Program-made: the position numbers and the translations under genes
From: Bacillus alveayuensis
Lineage (GTDB): Bacteria; Bacillota; Bacilli; Bacillales; Aeribacillaceae
DNA length: 64,000 nt
Assembly (NCBI GenBank): GCA_030812955.1
Contig: JAUSTR010000003.1
Location: 158,362 to 222,361, forward strand
Direction: 5' to 3'
In this document: positions 29,264 through 37,836 of the stretch, one piece after another
Position numbering within the stretch: position 1 is the first letter of the stretch
Layout of the letters: every line of letters starts with the position of its first letter
The notes under the pieces: model-generated
The model's input: the letters and a program-made list of their open reading frames with translations, nothing else
Database searches by the model: none
Told to the model about the DNA's origin: nothing

Positions 29264-29956
29264 ATGGGAAAAATTAAGTTAAATCGTATAACAATGACAA
29301 AGCTTTTATTTTCATTAAAAGGACTTGAATCAAGAACACCTTTACAAATTATTACTGATTGCATTCAACCTGTACATATAGAAGATATCCCTGAATTTAT
29401 CTTAAAATTTGAACGAAAAAAAAATAAAAAAGAATATGGCTTGTCAACGAATGAAATTGTTGCATTAGGTAATTTATGTGAGTTGACGTCTTTTAAATCT
29501 ACTTCTATTCAAAACTGGATTAAACGAGATGTAAAAGAGCTTATCGGTTCTCCAGAATTAGGGAAAAAATACTCTGTTGAACAAGCAGCTCTATTATTAA
29601 TCGTACGAGATTTAAAAGCGGTCTTTGATTTTGAAACGATCTGCCGTCTGCTCATGAAGGTGTTTAATACATTGTCAGATCGCAGCGATGATTTAATTAA
29701 CCCGTTGCGATTTTATCAAATTTATGCAATAACACTTGAAAATTTAGGGAATATCATGATCGAGCCATCATGTCAAGACCCGCTTGAGGAAAAAATTGAA
29801 AAAGAAATATATTCATTACTGCAAGAAGAAATGAATTTACAGCATATAGAGGTAAAAGAAATTACCCATATTCTTGTCATTACCGTTTTATCTGTTTTAT
29901 CTTCACATATTCAACTTCGGACTATACAATATGCCGAAAAAGCATTTACAACATAA
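29264..29956 (+). CDS. DUF1836 family protein
   Basis: A 230-residue protein. The central region [50 protein letters not shown] looks like a MerR-like helix-turn-helix that recognises its DNA and reads into a dimerising C-terminus, which is the DUF1836 pattern. ATG 29264 is six bases after GGGG. The function of the family is not established; DNA binding is inferred from the fold pattern only. It precedes the SASP gene but has its own transcript, since a SigG promoter lies between them. Confidence 0.72.
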   Translation: MGKIKLNRITMTKLLFSLKGLESRTPLQIITDCIQPVHIEDIPEFILKFERKKNKKEYGLSTNEIVALGNLCELTSFKSTSIQNWIKRDVKELIGSPELGKKYSVEQAALLLIVRDLKAVFDFETICRLLMKVFNTLSDRSDDLINPLRFYQIYAITLENLGNIMIEPSCQDPLEEKIEKEIYSLLQEEMNLQHIEVKEITHILVITVLSVLSSHIQLRTIQYAEKAFTT

Positions 29957-29962
29957 TTTTCC

Positions 29963-29992
29963 TGAATGAAATATTTTCAAGTTCTCATACTA
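29963..29992 (+). promoter_or_regulatory. SigG-type forespore promoter for the SASP gene
   Basis: TGAATG (29963-29968) and CATACTA (29986-29992) are separated by 17 bases, matching the SigG consensus (TGAATA and CATACTA). The SASP start codon is about 45 bases downstream of the likely transcription start. Confidence 0.82.
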
Positions 29993-30045
29993 ATCATGCA
30001 ACCATCTTTACAATGCATGCAATGCTTTTAAAGGAGTTGAACAAA

Positions 30046-30237
30046 ATGCCTAGCCGTAATCAATTGCTTGTTCCTGGTGTTGAGCAAATGTTGGAGCAAT
30101 TCAAGGCTGAAATTGCACAAGAATTTGGTGTACATCTTGGTTCAGATACTAAAGCTCGTGCAAATGGATCTGTCGGTGGAGAAATGACGAAACGCCTTGT
30201 TGCTCAGGCACAAGCACAACTAAATAACACCAAATAA
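30046..30237 (+). CDS. alpha/beta-type small acid-soluble spore protein
   Basis: A 63-residue DNA-binding spore protein that coats forespore DNA and protects it from UV and heat. It contains the GPR protease cleavage region around [11 protein letters not shown] and the conserved C-terminal [22 protein letters not shown] 30046 lies behind AAGGAG. It is monocistronic with its own SigG-type promoter and terminator. Direct evidence that the organism forms endospores. The specific ssp letter cannot be chosen among near-identical paralogues. Confidence 0.95.
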   Translation: MPSRNQLLVPGVEQMLEQFKAEIAQEFGVHLGSDTKARANGSVGGEMTKRLVAQAQAQLNNTK

Positions 30238-30275
30238 GAGTAATTAATATAGATATATATTTGATAGGGCATTGA

Positions 30276-30303
30276 AAAAAAGCACCTAACCCGGTGCTTT
30301 TTC
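30276..30303 (+). terminator. SASP gene terminator
   Basis: AAAAAGCACC pairs with GGTGCTTTTT around a six-base loop; a T-rich stretch follows. Confidence 0.85.
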
Positions 30304-30427
30304 TTTCTCTTATTTACGATTTCCATTCAATTTATCCTTTTCTGTTCTTTTTTTGCCATTTTTTCTTCGTTTTTCATTTGATGCTTCTTGAAATTCGCTT
30401 CCTTAGATTTAGAAAATTTAGCCGCTT

Positions 30428-31444
30428 TTATTTCATTTCCTTTTTTTTCTCTTGTCGTTGTTTTGTTACTGGATGTTGTTCATAGTCCTTTTTCTTATTT
30501 TTTGGAATAGGATGTGAAGTTTCGATATTGTTCTTTCGTTCTTTTCTCTCTTCCTTCGTTATCGGTCTTTCCTTTTCATTTGGATTAAGTGCGTTTTTTT
30601 CCTTTGCAATTGAACTTTTGCTTTCTTCTGCCGGTACCGTTTTTTCTTTCCCATTTGAACTTTTTCTTTCTTCTATCAGTTCAAGTTTATTATGAACATC
30701 AGACGCCTTACGTTCTTGATTCGTTTGAACCTTTTCGTTCTTTTCCTTTAATTTGAATGATGAATTTTCCTTATTTTCGTTTAAGTACTCTTCCATATAT
30801 TTTCCTGTAGAAATTCCTTTCTTTTGCGCTTTTTCTCTCGTCTTTACATCTGATTCAATCATTGTAATTCCGATGTTTTCTTTTTTTAAGGTATTCTTTA
30901 CTTCTTCTAGCTCGTTCTTAAACTGTACATTCTCCTTTTTTTCCTCATCCTTTACAACAGTAGTAATTAATACTTCCTGCTTTTCTTTTAAATAACCCGC
31001 TTTGATTGTTTCCTTAATAATCTTCTTTGTAACAACTTGAAAGGATTTGTTTTTCCAATTCTTTAATTGAGCTAATATGCTCTTTGCTTCCTCATTAAAA
31101 GCATATATTTGGTAAACTTGAAAATCATCATCTATTTCTAGTTCAAAACTCGGATTAATATCAATTGTCATATAAGCATAAGCATCGGTCTTTTGAAAGA
31201 AAGGAAAAATCATCAATAACATAAAAACAAGTGCGAAAATAGAAATGACTGGAAGCTTTAATAATCGCCAGCTTGTGATAGAAGCCCTATTGCTCTCACT
31301 TTCTAATTCATGTCCTGGATAAAAAGTGACCTCTTCCCCTAATTGATAATTTTCCCTAGTTCTTTTTGTTTTGACGAATTGACCATCATTGGTTATAACC
31401 GTAACAAACTGATGATGAATCTCAACGACGACCCCTCTTTTCAT
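30428..31444 (-). CDS. rsgI: RsgI-family anti-sigma-I factor
   Basis: Membrane anti-sigma factor for SigI. Residues 1-50 form the cytoplasmic RsgI N-terminal domain (MKRGVVVEIHHQFVTVITNDGQFVKTKR); one membrane segment follows near residues 68-88 (LPVISIFALVFMLLMIFPFF). Outside is the conserved AYAYMTIDINPSFELEID domain to about 190, and then a Lys/Glu/Ser-rich low-complexity tail of about 130 residues with repeated EERKSS-like pieces and no carbohydrate-binding module. Its ATG overlaps the sigI stop by four bases. Confidence 0.88.
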   Translation of the reverse strand: MKRGVVVEIHHQFVTVITNDGQFVKTKRTRENYQLGEEVTFYPGHELESESNRASITSWRLLKLPVISIFALVFMLLMIFPFFQKTDAYAYMTIDINPSFELEIDDDFQVYQIYAFNEEAKSILAQLKNWKNKSFQVVTKKIIKETIKAGYLKEKQEVLITTVVKDEEKKENVQFKNELEEVKNTLKKENIGITMIESDVKTREKAQKKGISTGKYMEEYLNENKENSSFKLKEKNEKVQTNQERKASDVHNKLELIEERKSSNGKEKTVPAEESKSSIAKEKNALNPNEKERPITKEERKERKNNIETSHPIPKNKKKDYEQHPVTKQRQEKKKEMK

Positions 31445-32187
31445 GATTCAAGCACTCCTTTAATATATTCTTTCAAATATACATAATCGCCAGCTAAAAT
31501 AATGGCCATTGAAACAATATATTTTCGATTCCGTTCAATCGTCTTTCGGCTGACGGAAACTATCTTCTCAAGCTGTTTAATCGGCAGCTTTTTCTTTTTA
31601 AAAAACAACTCTTTTAAATCTTCATTTTCTATGAGTGCTTTTGCGACTTTAATAGCATTTTTTCTAGCATCCATATGCTTTGGAGATTGTTCGATGAGCT
31701 CCTCAAAAGACAATCCGAATTCTTTCAACACTTTTCGATAATATAAAATTTCCTCTTTTCGTTGTGCTTGTTCAATGAACCGATTATATTCGTCAATAGA
31801 TAAATTAGCCTCAATTTTACTTTGTGAATGCTCCTCTCCTTCTTGGTCAAGCCGCTCAAAATTGATTGTTGTTTGATTTTTCGATTCTTTTCGTATGTAA
31901 TCAATAACTTTTCTTTTGATAATCAATTCAGCAAATGATAATAAAGAACTCCCTTTATCTATTGAATATTTTTCAATCGCTTCGTTGAAGGCAATGAGAC
32001 CGATACTAAATTCATCATCTTGCTCATCAATATATCTTTTACATACAGAAGAAACCGTTTTCGCAATAAATGGTTTATATTGTTCAATGAGCTCATTTTG
32101 TTTCTCGAGGTCGCCTTTTTGTATTTCCAAGACTAATTCTTCTAACGTACCTTTTTCCTTTTTAAATTTCATAAAAAGGCTTAACAA
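31441..32187 (-). CDS. sigI: RNA polymerase sigma factor SigI
   Basis: A 248-residue sigma-70-family factor with region 2 (NELIEQYKPFIAKTVSSVCKRYIDEQDDEFSIGLIAFNEAIEKY) and a C-terminal region ending KLPIKQLEKIVSVSRKTIERNRKYIVSMAIILAGDYVYLKEYIKG, the SigI pattern. In B. subtilis SigI acts in heat stress and cell envelope control and is held by RsgI. The likely start is TTG 32187, seven bases after AGAGGTG; an ATG five codons on lacks a close ribosome site. Confidence 0.88.
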   Translation of the reverse strand: MLSLFMKFKKEKGTLEELVLEIQKGDLEKQNELIEQYKPFIAKTVSSVCKRYIDEQDDEFSIGLIAFNEAIEKYSIDKGSSLLSFAELIIKRKVIDYIRKESKNQTTINFERLDQEGEEHSQSKIEANLSIDEYNRFIEQAQRKEEILYYRKVLKEFGLSFEELIEQSPKHMDARKNAIKVAKALIENEDLKELFFKKKKLPIKQLEKIVSVSRKTIERNRKYIVSMAIILAGDYVYLKEYIKGVLES

Positions 32188-32375
32188 ATGGTTTCACCTC
32201 TACTTCTCCCTATCCTACTCCGATAATAATAGCTAATTTCGACAAAACTGGCAAAGGAAGAAATGTGAAACCAATCGTTTTTTGACATTTAGATTACAAA
32301 AATACAGCATAAAGTCATCCTACTTTCACATGTCGAAGCATTAGAAAAATTATTGAGTTTATATAGAGAGTTCGG

Positions 32376-32402
32376 TTCGAAACGGAATTTTATGAGGGAT
32401 GT
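32376..32402 (-). promoter_or_regulatory. possible SigI-dependent autoregulatory promoter
   Basis: On the - strand, ACATCCC (32402-32396) is followed by CGAA (32379-32376) 16 bases later. This resembles the C-rich -35 and CGAA -10 elements described for SigI promoters. It lies about 190 bases upstream of sigI. The match is short and could be chance. Confidence 0.3.
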
Positions 32403-32486
32403 TCACAATTTTTTTACATTTTCATGACATGTATGACAAAAAATTTCTAAAGAAATGTGCTTTTCCAATGATTATATTTTCAATTA

Positions 32487-32520
32487 AAAAAGCTTGAAGA
32501 AAGAACCCTTCAAGCTTTTA
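32487..32520 (-). terminator. terminator of the M20 amidohydrolase gene
   Basis: AAAAGCTTGAAG and CTTCAAGCTTTT arms surround a short loop; on the - strand a T-run follows. The rest of 32188-32546 holds only the possible sigI promoter. Confidence 0.75.
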
Positions 32521-32546
32521 AAGATAAAGTCGATCATAAAACGATT

Positions 32547-33743
32547 TTAGCTGTTTTTTATTTGGAAAGATTCTTTCTTTAAATAGGCCAAAGCTACTGT
32601 ACCTAGTACTTTGGCAGCAATTAATAAAGAACGTTCATCAATATTAAATCTAGGGTGATGGTGTGGGAACACAATATCTCGATCAACGTTTCCAGCACCT
32701 GTGAAGAAAAATGTTCCTTTCACATGCTGCAAGTAATACGCAAAATCTTCCCCACCCATAACAGGTTCCATTTCAAATACGTTTGTAACCTCAGGAATTT
32801 TTTTGGCGATTTCAGCTAAAAACATTGTCTCTTTCTCGTGATTGATAACTGCTGGGTAGCCACGCATAAACGAATACGAATAGTTGACGTCTGCTGCCAA
32901 GCATGTTCCTTTTACAACTCTTTCGATTTCTTTTTCCATGAAGTCTCGAACTTCTTCTTCAAATGTACGAACTGTTCCCTCCATCTTTGCCGTATCTGCA
33001 ATGATATTAAAAGCATTTTTCGCTTCAAATGAGCCAATGGATAAAACAGCCGATTTTAATGGATCAATTCTGCGGCTGACAAGCTGCTGTAGATTTGTCA
33101 CAAGTTGAGAGCCGATCACGATGGCATCTTTCGTTAAATGAGGCTGTGCTCCATGTCCTCCTTTACCTTGAATGTTGATGTGAAAACGGTCAGCCGCTGC
33201 CATGATCGGCCCAGAGCGGTAACCAATTTCTCCAACAGGAATAGATGCCCAAAGGTGTGTACCAAAAATTACATCAACTCCTTCTAGACATCCGTCTTTA
33301 ATCATCGCTAACGCTCCACCAGGCTGCAATTCTTCGGCATGCTGGTGGATGAACACGATATTTCCTTCCAGTTGCTCCTTCATACTTGCAAGAACTTTAG
33401 CTAAAACTAATAACGTTGCTGTATGTCCGTCATGTCCACATGCGTGCATGACGCCATCCACCTTGGATCGATAAGGAACATCATTTTCTTCCTGAATAGG
33501 AAGTGCATCAAAATCGGCTCTTAAAGCAACTGTTTTACCAGACCTTCCTCCTTTTAGCTTTGCAACGACGCCACGACCTCCGACGCCTGTACGAACTTCG
33601 AGACCTAACTTTTTATGATAGTCTGCAATAAACTTCGGTGTATGAACTTCTTGAAAAGATAATTCTGGATATTGATGAAGATATCGACGAATTTCCACCA
33701 ACTCATCATAATGCATCTCTAATTGTTGAAACAGAAATTCCAT
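32547..33743 (-). CDS. M20-family amidohydrolase (N-acyl amino acid / peptide deacylase)
   Basis: A 398-residue metallohydrolase of the AmaA/HipO type that removes N-acyl groups from amino acids or related amides. Metal ligands are seen in MHACGHDGHTA near residue 98, HQHAEELQPGGA near 132 and MGGEDFAYYL near 350; the GKGGHGAQPH lid-domain histidine is near 192. Its exact substrate cannot be told. It stands alone with its own terminator. Confidence 0.85.
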   Translation of the reverse strand: MEFLFQQLEMHYDELVEIRRYLHQYPELSFQEVHTPKFIADYHKKLGLEVRTGVGGRGVVAKLKGGRSGKTVALRADFDALPIQEENDVPYRSKVDGVMHACGHDGHTATLLVLAKVLASMKEQLEGNIVFIHQHAEELQPGGALAMIKDGCLEGVDVIFGTHLWASIPVGEIGYRSGPIMAAADRFHINIQGKGGHGAQPHLTKDAIVIGSQLVTNLQQLVSRRIDPLKSAVLSIGSFEAKNAFNIIADTAKMEGTVRTFEEEVRDFMEKEIERVVKGTCLAADVNYSYSFMRGYPAVINHEKETMFLAEIAKKIPEVTNVFEMEPVMGGEDFAYYLQHVKGTFFFTGAGNVDRDIVFPHHHPRFNIDERSLLIAAKVLGTVALAYLKKESFQIKNS

Positions 33744-33836
33744 CCATCCCTCTCCCTTTAAATATTTAATGTGTTAGTAATATTTTATCGGTTCAAGTTT
33801 CCCTAGCCAATACTGTCCTGTGAAAACATGACAAAA

Positions 33837-33862
33837 CCCGCTTCACTAAGAAGCGGGTAAAT
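33837..33862 (-). terminator. ykoY terminator
   Basis: CCCGCTTC (33837-33844) and GAAGCGGG (33850-33857) form an eight-base stem; on the - strand TTTTG follows. The ykoY stop codon lies in the hairpin loop. Confidence 0.8.
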
Positions 33863-34634
33863 TCGTTTTCGAATTCTCTCTCTCTGTTGTTTTCTCTTTT
33901 GACAAAAACCAACCGGCTACAACTATCAGGATGATGACACTCCAAAAGATTAGCTTCCATGTGGTTGAGTGAATAAAATGTTCAGAAACGATACCAATAT
34001 CTGGGTGCGAGAGTGTGTGTAATCCCAATTTGATTCCGACCCAGCCAACGATGAAAAAAGCGGCAGTTTCTAAATTAGGACGTTTTGCCAATAATTGAAC
34101 AAAGGCAGTTGCGGCAAATCTCATTAAGACAACACCTATTAATCCACCTAACAATACAACGAAAAATTGTCCGCCATCCATACCACCAATTCTTGGTAAA
34201 TTCGTAGCTGGCAGCGTAACGGCTAACGCTACAGCCGCTAATATGGAATCTACTGCAAAAGCGATGTCAGCGAGTTCAACTTTAATGACCGTTGCCCAAA
34301 ATCCAGAAGCTTTTCTCTCCTTCACCTTTTCTTCTTTCTTTTCTTTCAATAAAAACTTTTTTAGAAGATGCTGGATGGAGATGAACATTAAATAAATGGC
34401 CCCAATGGCTTGTACTTGCCATACATTAACTAATAGAGAAATAACAAATAATGATGAAATACGTAAAACAAATGCCCCTGCTAATCCATAGAATAAAGCT
34501 TTTTTACGTTGATCTACTGGTAAATGTTTTACCATAACAGCCATGACTAAAGCATTGTCAGCAGCTAAAATTCCTTCTAATAAAATTAATACGAGAAGCA
34601 CCCATCCGTATTCTAGAAGAATGGCAATGTCCAT
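33846..34634 (-). CDS. ykoY: TerC-family membrane protein, manganese exporter type
   Basis: A 262-residue protein with about seven to nine membrane helices and the TerC acidic motifs EGILAADNALVMA near residue 20 and DIAFAVDSILAAVAL near residue 124. TerC proteins of Bacillus have been linked to Mn2+ export. ATG 34634 lies behind AGGAGGTTTTAAA; the frame to 34706 runs into the riboswitch and is not used. The Mn2+-sensing leader upstream supports a manganese role. The Ku-LigD pair is divergent, as ykoV/ykoU lie near ykoY in B. subtilis. Confidence 0.87.
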   Translation of the reverse strand: MDIAILLEYGWVLLVLILLEGILAADNALVMAVMVKHLPVDQRKKALFYGLAGAFVLRISSLFVISLLVNVWQVQAIGAIYLMFISIQHLLKKFLLKEKKEEKVKERKASGFWATVIKVELADIAFAVDSILAAVALAVTLPATNLPRIGGMDGGQFFVVLLGGLIGVVLMRFAATAFVQLLAKRPNLETAAFFIVGWVGIKLGLHTLSHPDIGIVSEHFIHSTTWKLIFWSVIILIVVAGWFLSKEKTTERENSKTNLPAS

Positions 34635-34684
34635 TTTAAAACCTCCTGTATTTTTAATATAATTTTCAGTGCAGCAGAAGGCAA

Positions 34685-34820
34685 TAGAAAAAGACCTTCG
34701 CCACACCGGGCAAAGGTCTTGCTAGACATGGAAATACATGCCAACAAAGCCGATGGAGATGACTCCATGAAATGACGACTTTGTTTTCAGAGTACAGGAC
34801 TCTGAACGCTACTCCCCTTT
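34685..34820 (-). promoter_or_regulatory. yybP-ykoY manganese riboswitch
   Basis: On the - strand, GGGGAGTAGC opens the aptamer (34817-34808), with GTCCTGTACTCTGA, GTCATC and the CATCGGCTTTGTTGG segment following, as in yybP-ykoY RNAs. A terminator with AAGACCTTTGCCC and GGCGAAGGTCTT arms and a T-rich tail (34720-34688) completes it. Mn2+ binding would free the downstream ykoY gene. Confidence 0.88.
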
Positions 34821-34849
34821 TACCAAAAAACAAATATATTGACATTCTT

Positions 34850-34878
34850 ATAATATTAAATGCGTATCGTTTCGTCAA
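34850..34878 (-). promoter_or_regulatory. SigA-type promoter of the ykoY leader
   Basis: TTGACG (34878-34873) and TATTAT (34855-34850) on the - strand, separated by exactly 17 bases, about 30 bases before the riboswitch. Confidence 0.75.
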
Positions 34879-34981
34879 GAGTAAAGTTGTACATTTTTTC
34901 CACTCTATGCTCTGTTTTAAACATTTTCGAATCCTTTTCACTTCTTTTTCCTTCTGTTTCATCACATTTCCGAATCGCCAT

Positions 34982-35011
34982 TTGACATTGTTAAAATTTC
35001 ACATTTATGTA
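34982..35011 (+). promoter_or_regulatory. possible promoter for ku-ligD
   Basis: TTGACA (34982-34987) and TATGTA (35006-35011) with an 18-base spacer, about 50 bases before the ku start. I did not find a clear SigG-type promoter, which B. subtilis ykoV uses. Confidence 0.4.
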
Positions 35012-35061
35012 ATCACCATTTTAGACGCAAACTAACATCAAAAAGAAAGTAGGAATGTAAA

Positions 35062-35919
35062 ATGCATACGATGTGGAAAGGTTCGATTAGCTTCGGGCTC
35101 GTCAATATCCCGATTAAACTATTCGCTGCAACAGAAGATAAAGATGTAAAGCTTCGGCAATTACATAAAAAATGCCACACTCCGATTCAGTATGAAAAGC
35201 GCTGTCCTAATTGTGAGGAAGAAGTGTCCAATGAAGAGATTGTCAAAGGTGTTGAATACGTTAAAGGGAAATTTGTCATTTTAACGCAAGAGGAAATAAA
35301 AGAGTTGAAAGATGAACATGAAGATAAAACGGTAAAAATTATTGATTTTGTCTCACTTGAAGACATTGATCCGATTTATTATAACAGGTCCTACTATATT
35401 GGGCCTGGAGAGAATGGACAAAAAGCATACGCATTGCTCAGAGAAGCGTTAAAAACATCGGGAAAAATCGGGATTGCTGAGATCACTATGCGTTCCAAGC
35501 AGCAGCTTTCGATTGTACGTGTTTATAACGATTGTATCGTCATGGAAACGATTCATTACCCTGATGAAGTTCGTAATGTCAAAGAGATCCCCGGTGTGCC
35601 CGAAACCGTGGAAATCGACGAAAAAGAATTAAATACAGCCATTATGCTGATTGACCAATTGACAACAACATTTAACCCTGAAAAATATGAGGACGATTAC
35701 CGAATCGCTTTACTAAAAAAAATCGAAGCGAAAGTGAATCAAAATGAAGGAAAAACCCCAGAAGAGACACCACGACAAAATGTAGTGGATTTAATGAGCG
35801 CATTACAAGCAAGTATAGAACGGGCAAAAGAAAATGGCGCAAAAGAATCAGTATATATTACACGAGAAACGGCTCCGCCCATCAAGAAAAAAACAAAGAC
35901 TGTAAGAAAAAAAGCTTAA
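35062..35919 (+). CDS. ku: bacterial Ku, non-homologous end joining protein
   Basis: A 285-residue homodimeric Ku that threads onto DNA ends and recruits LigD. It starts MHTMWKGSISFGLVNIPIKLFAATEDKD, the standard opening, and has zinc-like cysteines CHTPIQYEKRCPNCEEEV. The Lys-rich C-terminal tail (IKKKTKTVRKK) suits DNA contact. AGGA sits seven bases before ATG 35062. ligD follows after 25 bases, so both form one operon (ykoV-ykoU type). Confidence 0.94.
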   Translation: MHTMWKGSISFGLVNIPIKLFAATEDKDVKLRQLHKKCHTPIQYEKRCPNCEEEVSNEEIVKGVEYVKGKFVILTQEEIKELKDEHEDKTVKIIDFVSLEDIDPIYYNRSYYIGPGENGQKAYALLREALKTSGKIGIAEITMRSKQQLSIVRVYNDCIVMETIHYPDEVRNVKEIPGVPETVEIDEKELNTAIMLIDQLTTTFNPEKYEDDYRIALLKKIEAKVNQNEGKTPEETPRQNVVDLMSALQASIERAKENGAKESVYITRETAPPIKKKTKTVRKKA

Positions 35920-35944
35920 CCTTTTTTCAAATAGGTGAAAACAA

Positions 35945-37771
35945 ATGAAACCGATGCTTCCTACTTTAACATTTTCTGTACCCAGTGATAACGGGTGGAT
36001 ATTCGAGCCAAAATATGATGGATTTCGGGCTCTTCTTTATATTAAACAAAATTCGATCGTATTGATTAGCCGAAACGGCCATGATATATCGTCATCCTTT
36101 CCGGAAATCACACAATTTGTTCAAAAGCTTAAATCATCTCTTAAACAATTTCTTCCACTTATACTAGATGGTGAGCTCGTATATTTAGCATCCCGGTATC
36201 GGGCCAATTTTGAGATAGTCCAACAACGTGGGCGTCTAAAATCACCTGAGAAAATACAGGATTATTCGGCGAACTTTACATGCCATTATGTTGTTTTTGA
36301 TTTATTAACAATTAAAGGAATTGATAAGACAAAAACACCTTTACTTGAACGAAAAGAAGCATTGCAAACGGTTTTTCAACAAGGGGGCTTACCTCTACAT
36401 GCTGATCCTTACCGAGAGGAGCTCATTCAATTAGTGGAAACGAGTCGATCATATCAACCGTTATGGGAAAAAATTGTCCAACACGAAGGGGAAGGAATTG
36501 TTGCCAAACAAATAGATAGCTACTGGGAAGAAGGAAAACGGACAAAACAATGGTTAAAAGTAAAAAATTACCGAGAAGCATTATTTTTTCTTTTAGGTTT
36601 TAATATAACGAATGGCTACTTTCATGTAGGGGTTCACGAAAAAGGAAAAATAATTCCAGTTGGTTCTTTTACTCACGGATTGAAGGAAGAAGAAAGAAAA
36701 GCTCTGCTCCATATTATCAAAGAAAACGGCGACCATAAAGGAAGTTTCATCGAGTTAGAACCTGCTATTTGTGTGAAGCTTAAATTTTTGTCCTTTTTAC
36801 AAGGACAGTTGCGAGAACCTTTCTTTCATTCCTTTGCGCTTGAACACTCATGGGAAGAGTGCACGCTTTTTCAACTAAAATTGAAAAATCATTTCATTCA
36901 TCATGACGTTCGTTTTACACATTTGGATAAACTGTTGTGGCCGAAAACGAATGTGAAAAAAGAAAATTATTTAGCCTATTTACTAGACATCTCATCATTT
37001 ATGCTTCCATTTTTGCATGATCGAGCATTAACGGTCGTTCGTTATCCGCATGGCTTATTAGGAGAAGCTTTTTTCCAAAAAAATTGTCCAGACTATGCCC
37101 CATCTTTTATACAAAAATTTAAAATAGATGATATTAAATATATTGTCTGTCAAAATATTTCAACACTCATGTGGCTAGGGAACCAATTGGCGATAGAATT
37201 TCATATACCCTTTCATACCGTTAAAAGCCATCGACCGAAAGAAATCGTCTTTGACTTGGACCCACCAGGGAAACAGTATTTTCATTTAGCGGTCAAAGCA
37301 GCTATTGAACTTCAAAAATGCTTTATACGATTAAACATTCGTGCGTTTCCAAAGCTATCCGGAAATAAAGGGATCCAACTTCATATCCCACTTTCATCAG
37401 AATTATTAACATTTGAGGAAACCCGTCAATTCACAGCATTTTTTGCCAATTATTTGACAAAACGATTCCCCGATTTTTTTACGACTGAACGATTAAAGAA
37501 AAAACGTGGACTTCGTCTTTACGTGGATTATATACAACACGCTGAAGGAAAAACGATTATTGCACCATATTCCGTGCGCGGAAATGAGAGAGGAACAGTT
37601 GCTGCCCCACTTTTTTGGGATGAGGTGAACGAAGAGCTCCAAGTAGACACGTTTACAATGAATCGTGTTCTACAACGTTTAAAAAAACGAGGTTGTCCAA
37701 TGAAAACATACTTTCAAGTAAAAAATGAAGCCATTAAAACGGTGATCGAGCAATTAAACGATCTATCTTAA
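35945..37771 (+). CDS. ligD: ATP-dependent DNA ligase LigD (ligase and polymerase domains)
   Basis: A 608-residue two-domain end-joining enzyme. The N-terminal ligase has EPKYDGFRALLY (adenylated Lys near residue 23) and motif V-like GIVAKQIDSYW...TKQWLKVKN. The C-terminal polymerase/primase has HLDKLLWPK, the VRYPHGLLGEAFFQKN stretch and the catalytic acidic motif IVFDLDPPG. There is no phosphoesterase domain, as in Bacillus LigD and unlike Pseudomonas or Mycobacterium. Ribosome site AGGTGAAAACAA precedes ATG. Confidence 0.94.
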   Translation: MKPMLPTLTFSVPSDNGWIFEPKYDGFRALLYIKQNSIVLISRNGHDISSSFPEITQFVQKLKSSLKQFLPLILDGELVYLASRYRANFEIVQQRGRLKSPEKIQDYSANFTCHYVVFDLLTIKGIDKTKTPLLERKEALQTVFQQGGLPLHADPYREELIQLVETSRSYQPLWEKIVQHEGEGIVAKQIDSYWEEGKRTKQWLKVKNYREALFFLLGFNITNGYFHVGVHEKGKIIPVGSFTHGLKEEERKALLHIIKENGDHKGSFIELEPAICVKLKFLSFLQGQLREPFFHSFALEHSWEECTLFQLKLKNHFIHHDVRFTHLDKLLWPKTNVKKENYLAYLLDISSFMLPFLHDRALTVVRYPHGLLGEAFFQKNCPDYAPSFIQKFKIDDIKYIVCQNISTLMWLGNQLAIEFHIPFHTVKSHRPKEIVFDLDPPGKQYFHLAVKAAIELQKCFIRLNIRAFPKLSGNKGIQLHIPLSSELLTFEETRQFTAFFANYLTKRFPDFFTTERLKKKRGLRLYVDYIQHAEGKTIIAPYSVRGNERGTVAAPLFWDEVNEELQVDTFTMNRVLQRLKKRGCPMKTYFQVKNEAIKTVIEQLNDLS

Positions 37772-37793
37772 GCTATCGTAAAAACAAGAAATA

Positions 37794-37818
37794 AGGTGAC
37801 CTTTTTCCAAGGTCACCT
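37794..37818. terminator. terminator between ligD and the convergent coat-like gene
   Basis: AGGTGACCTT (37794-37803) pairs with AAGGTCACCT (37809-37818) around a five-base loop. Confidence 0.75.
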
Positions 37819-37836
37819 CCACCACTTTCAATATTT

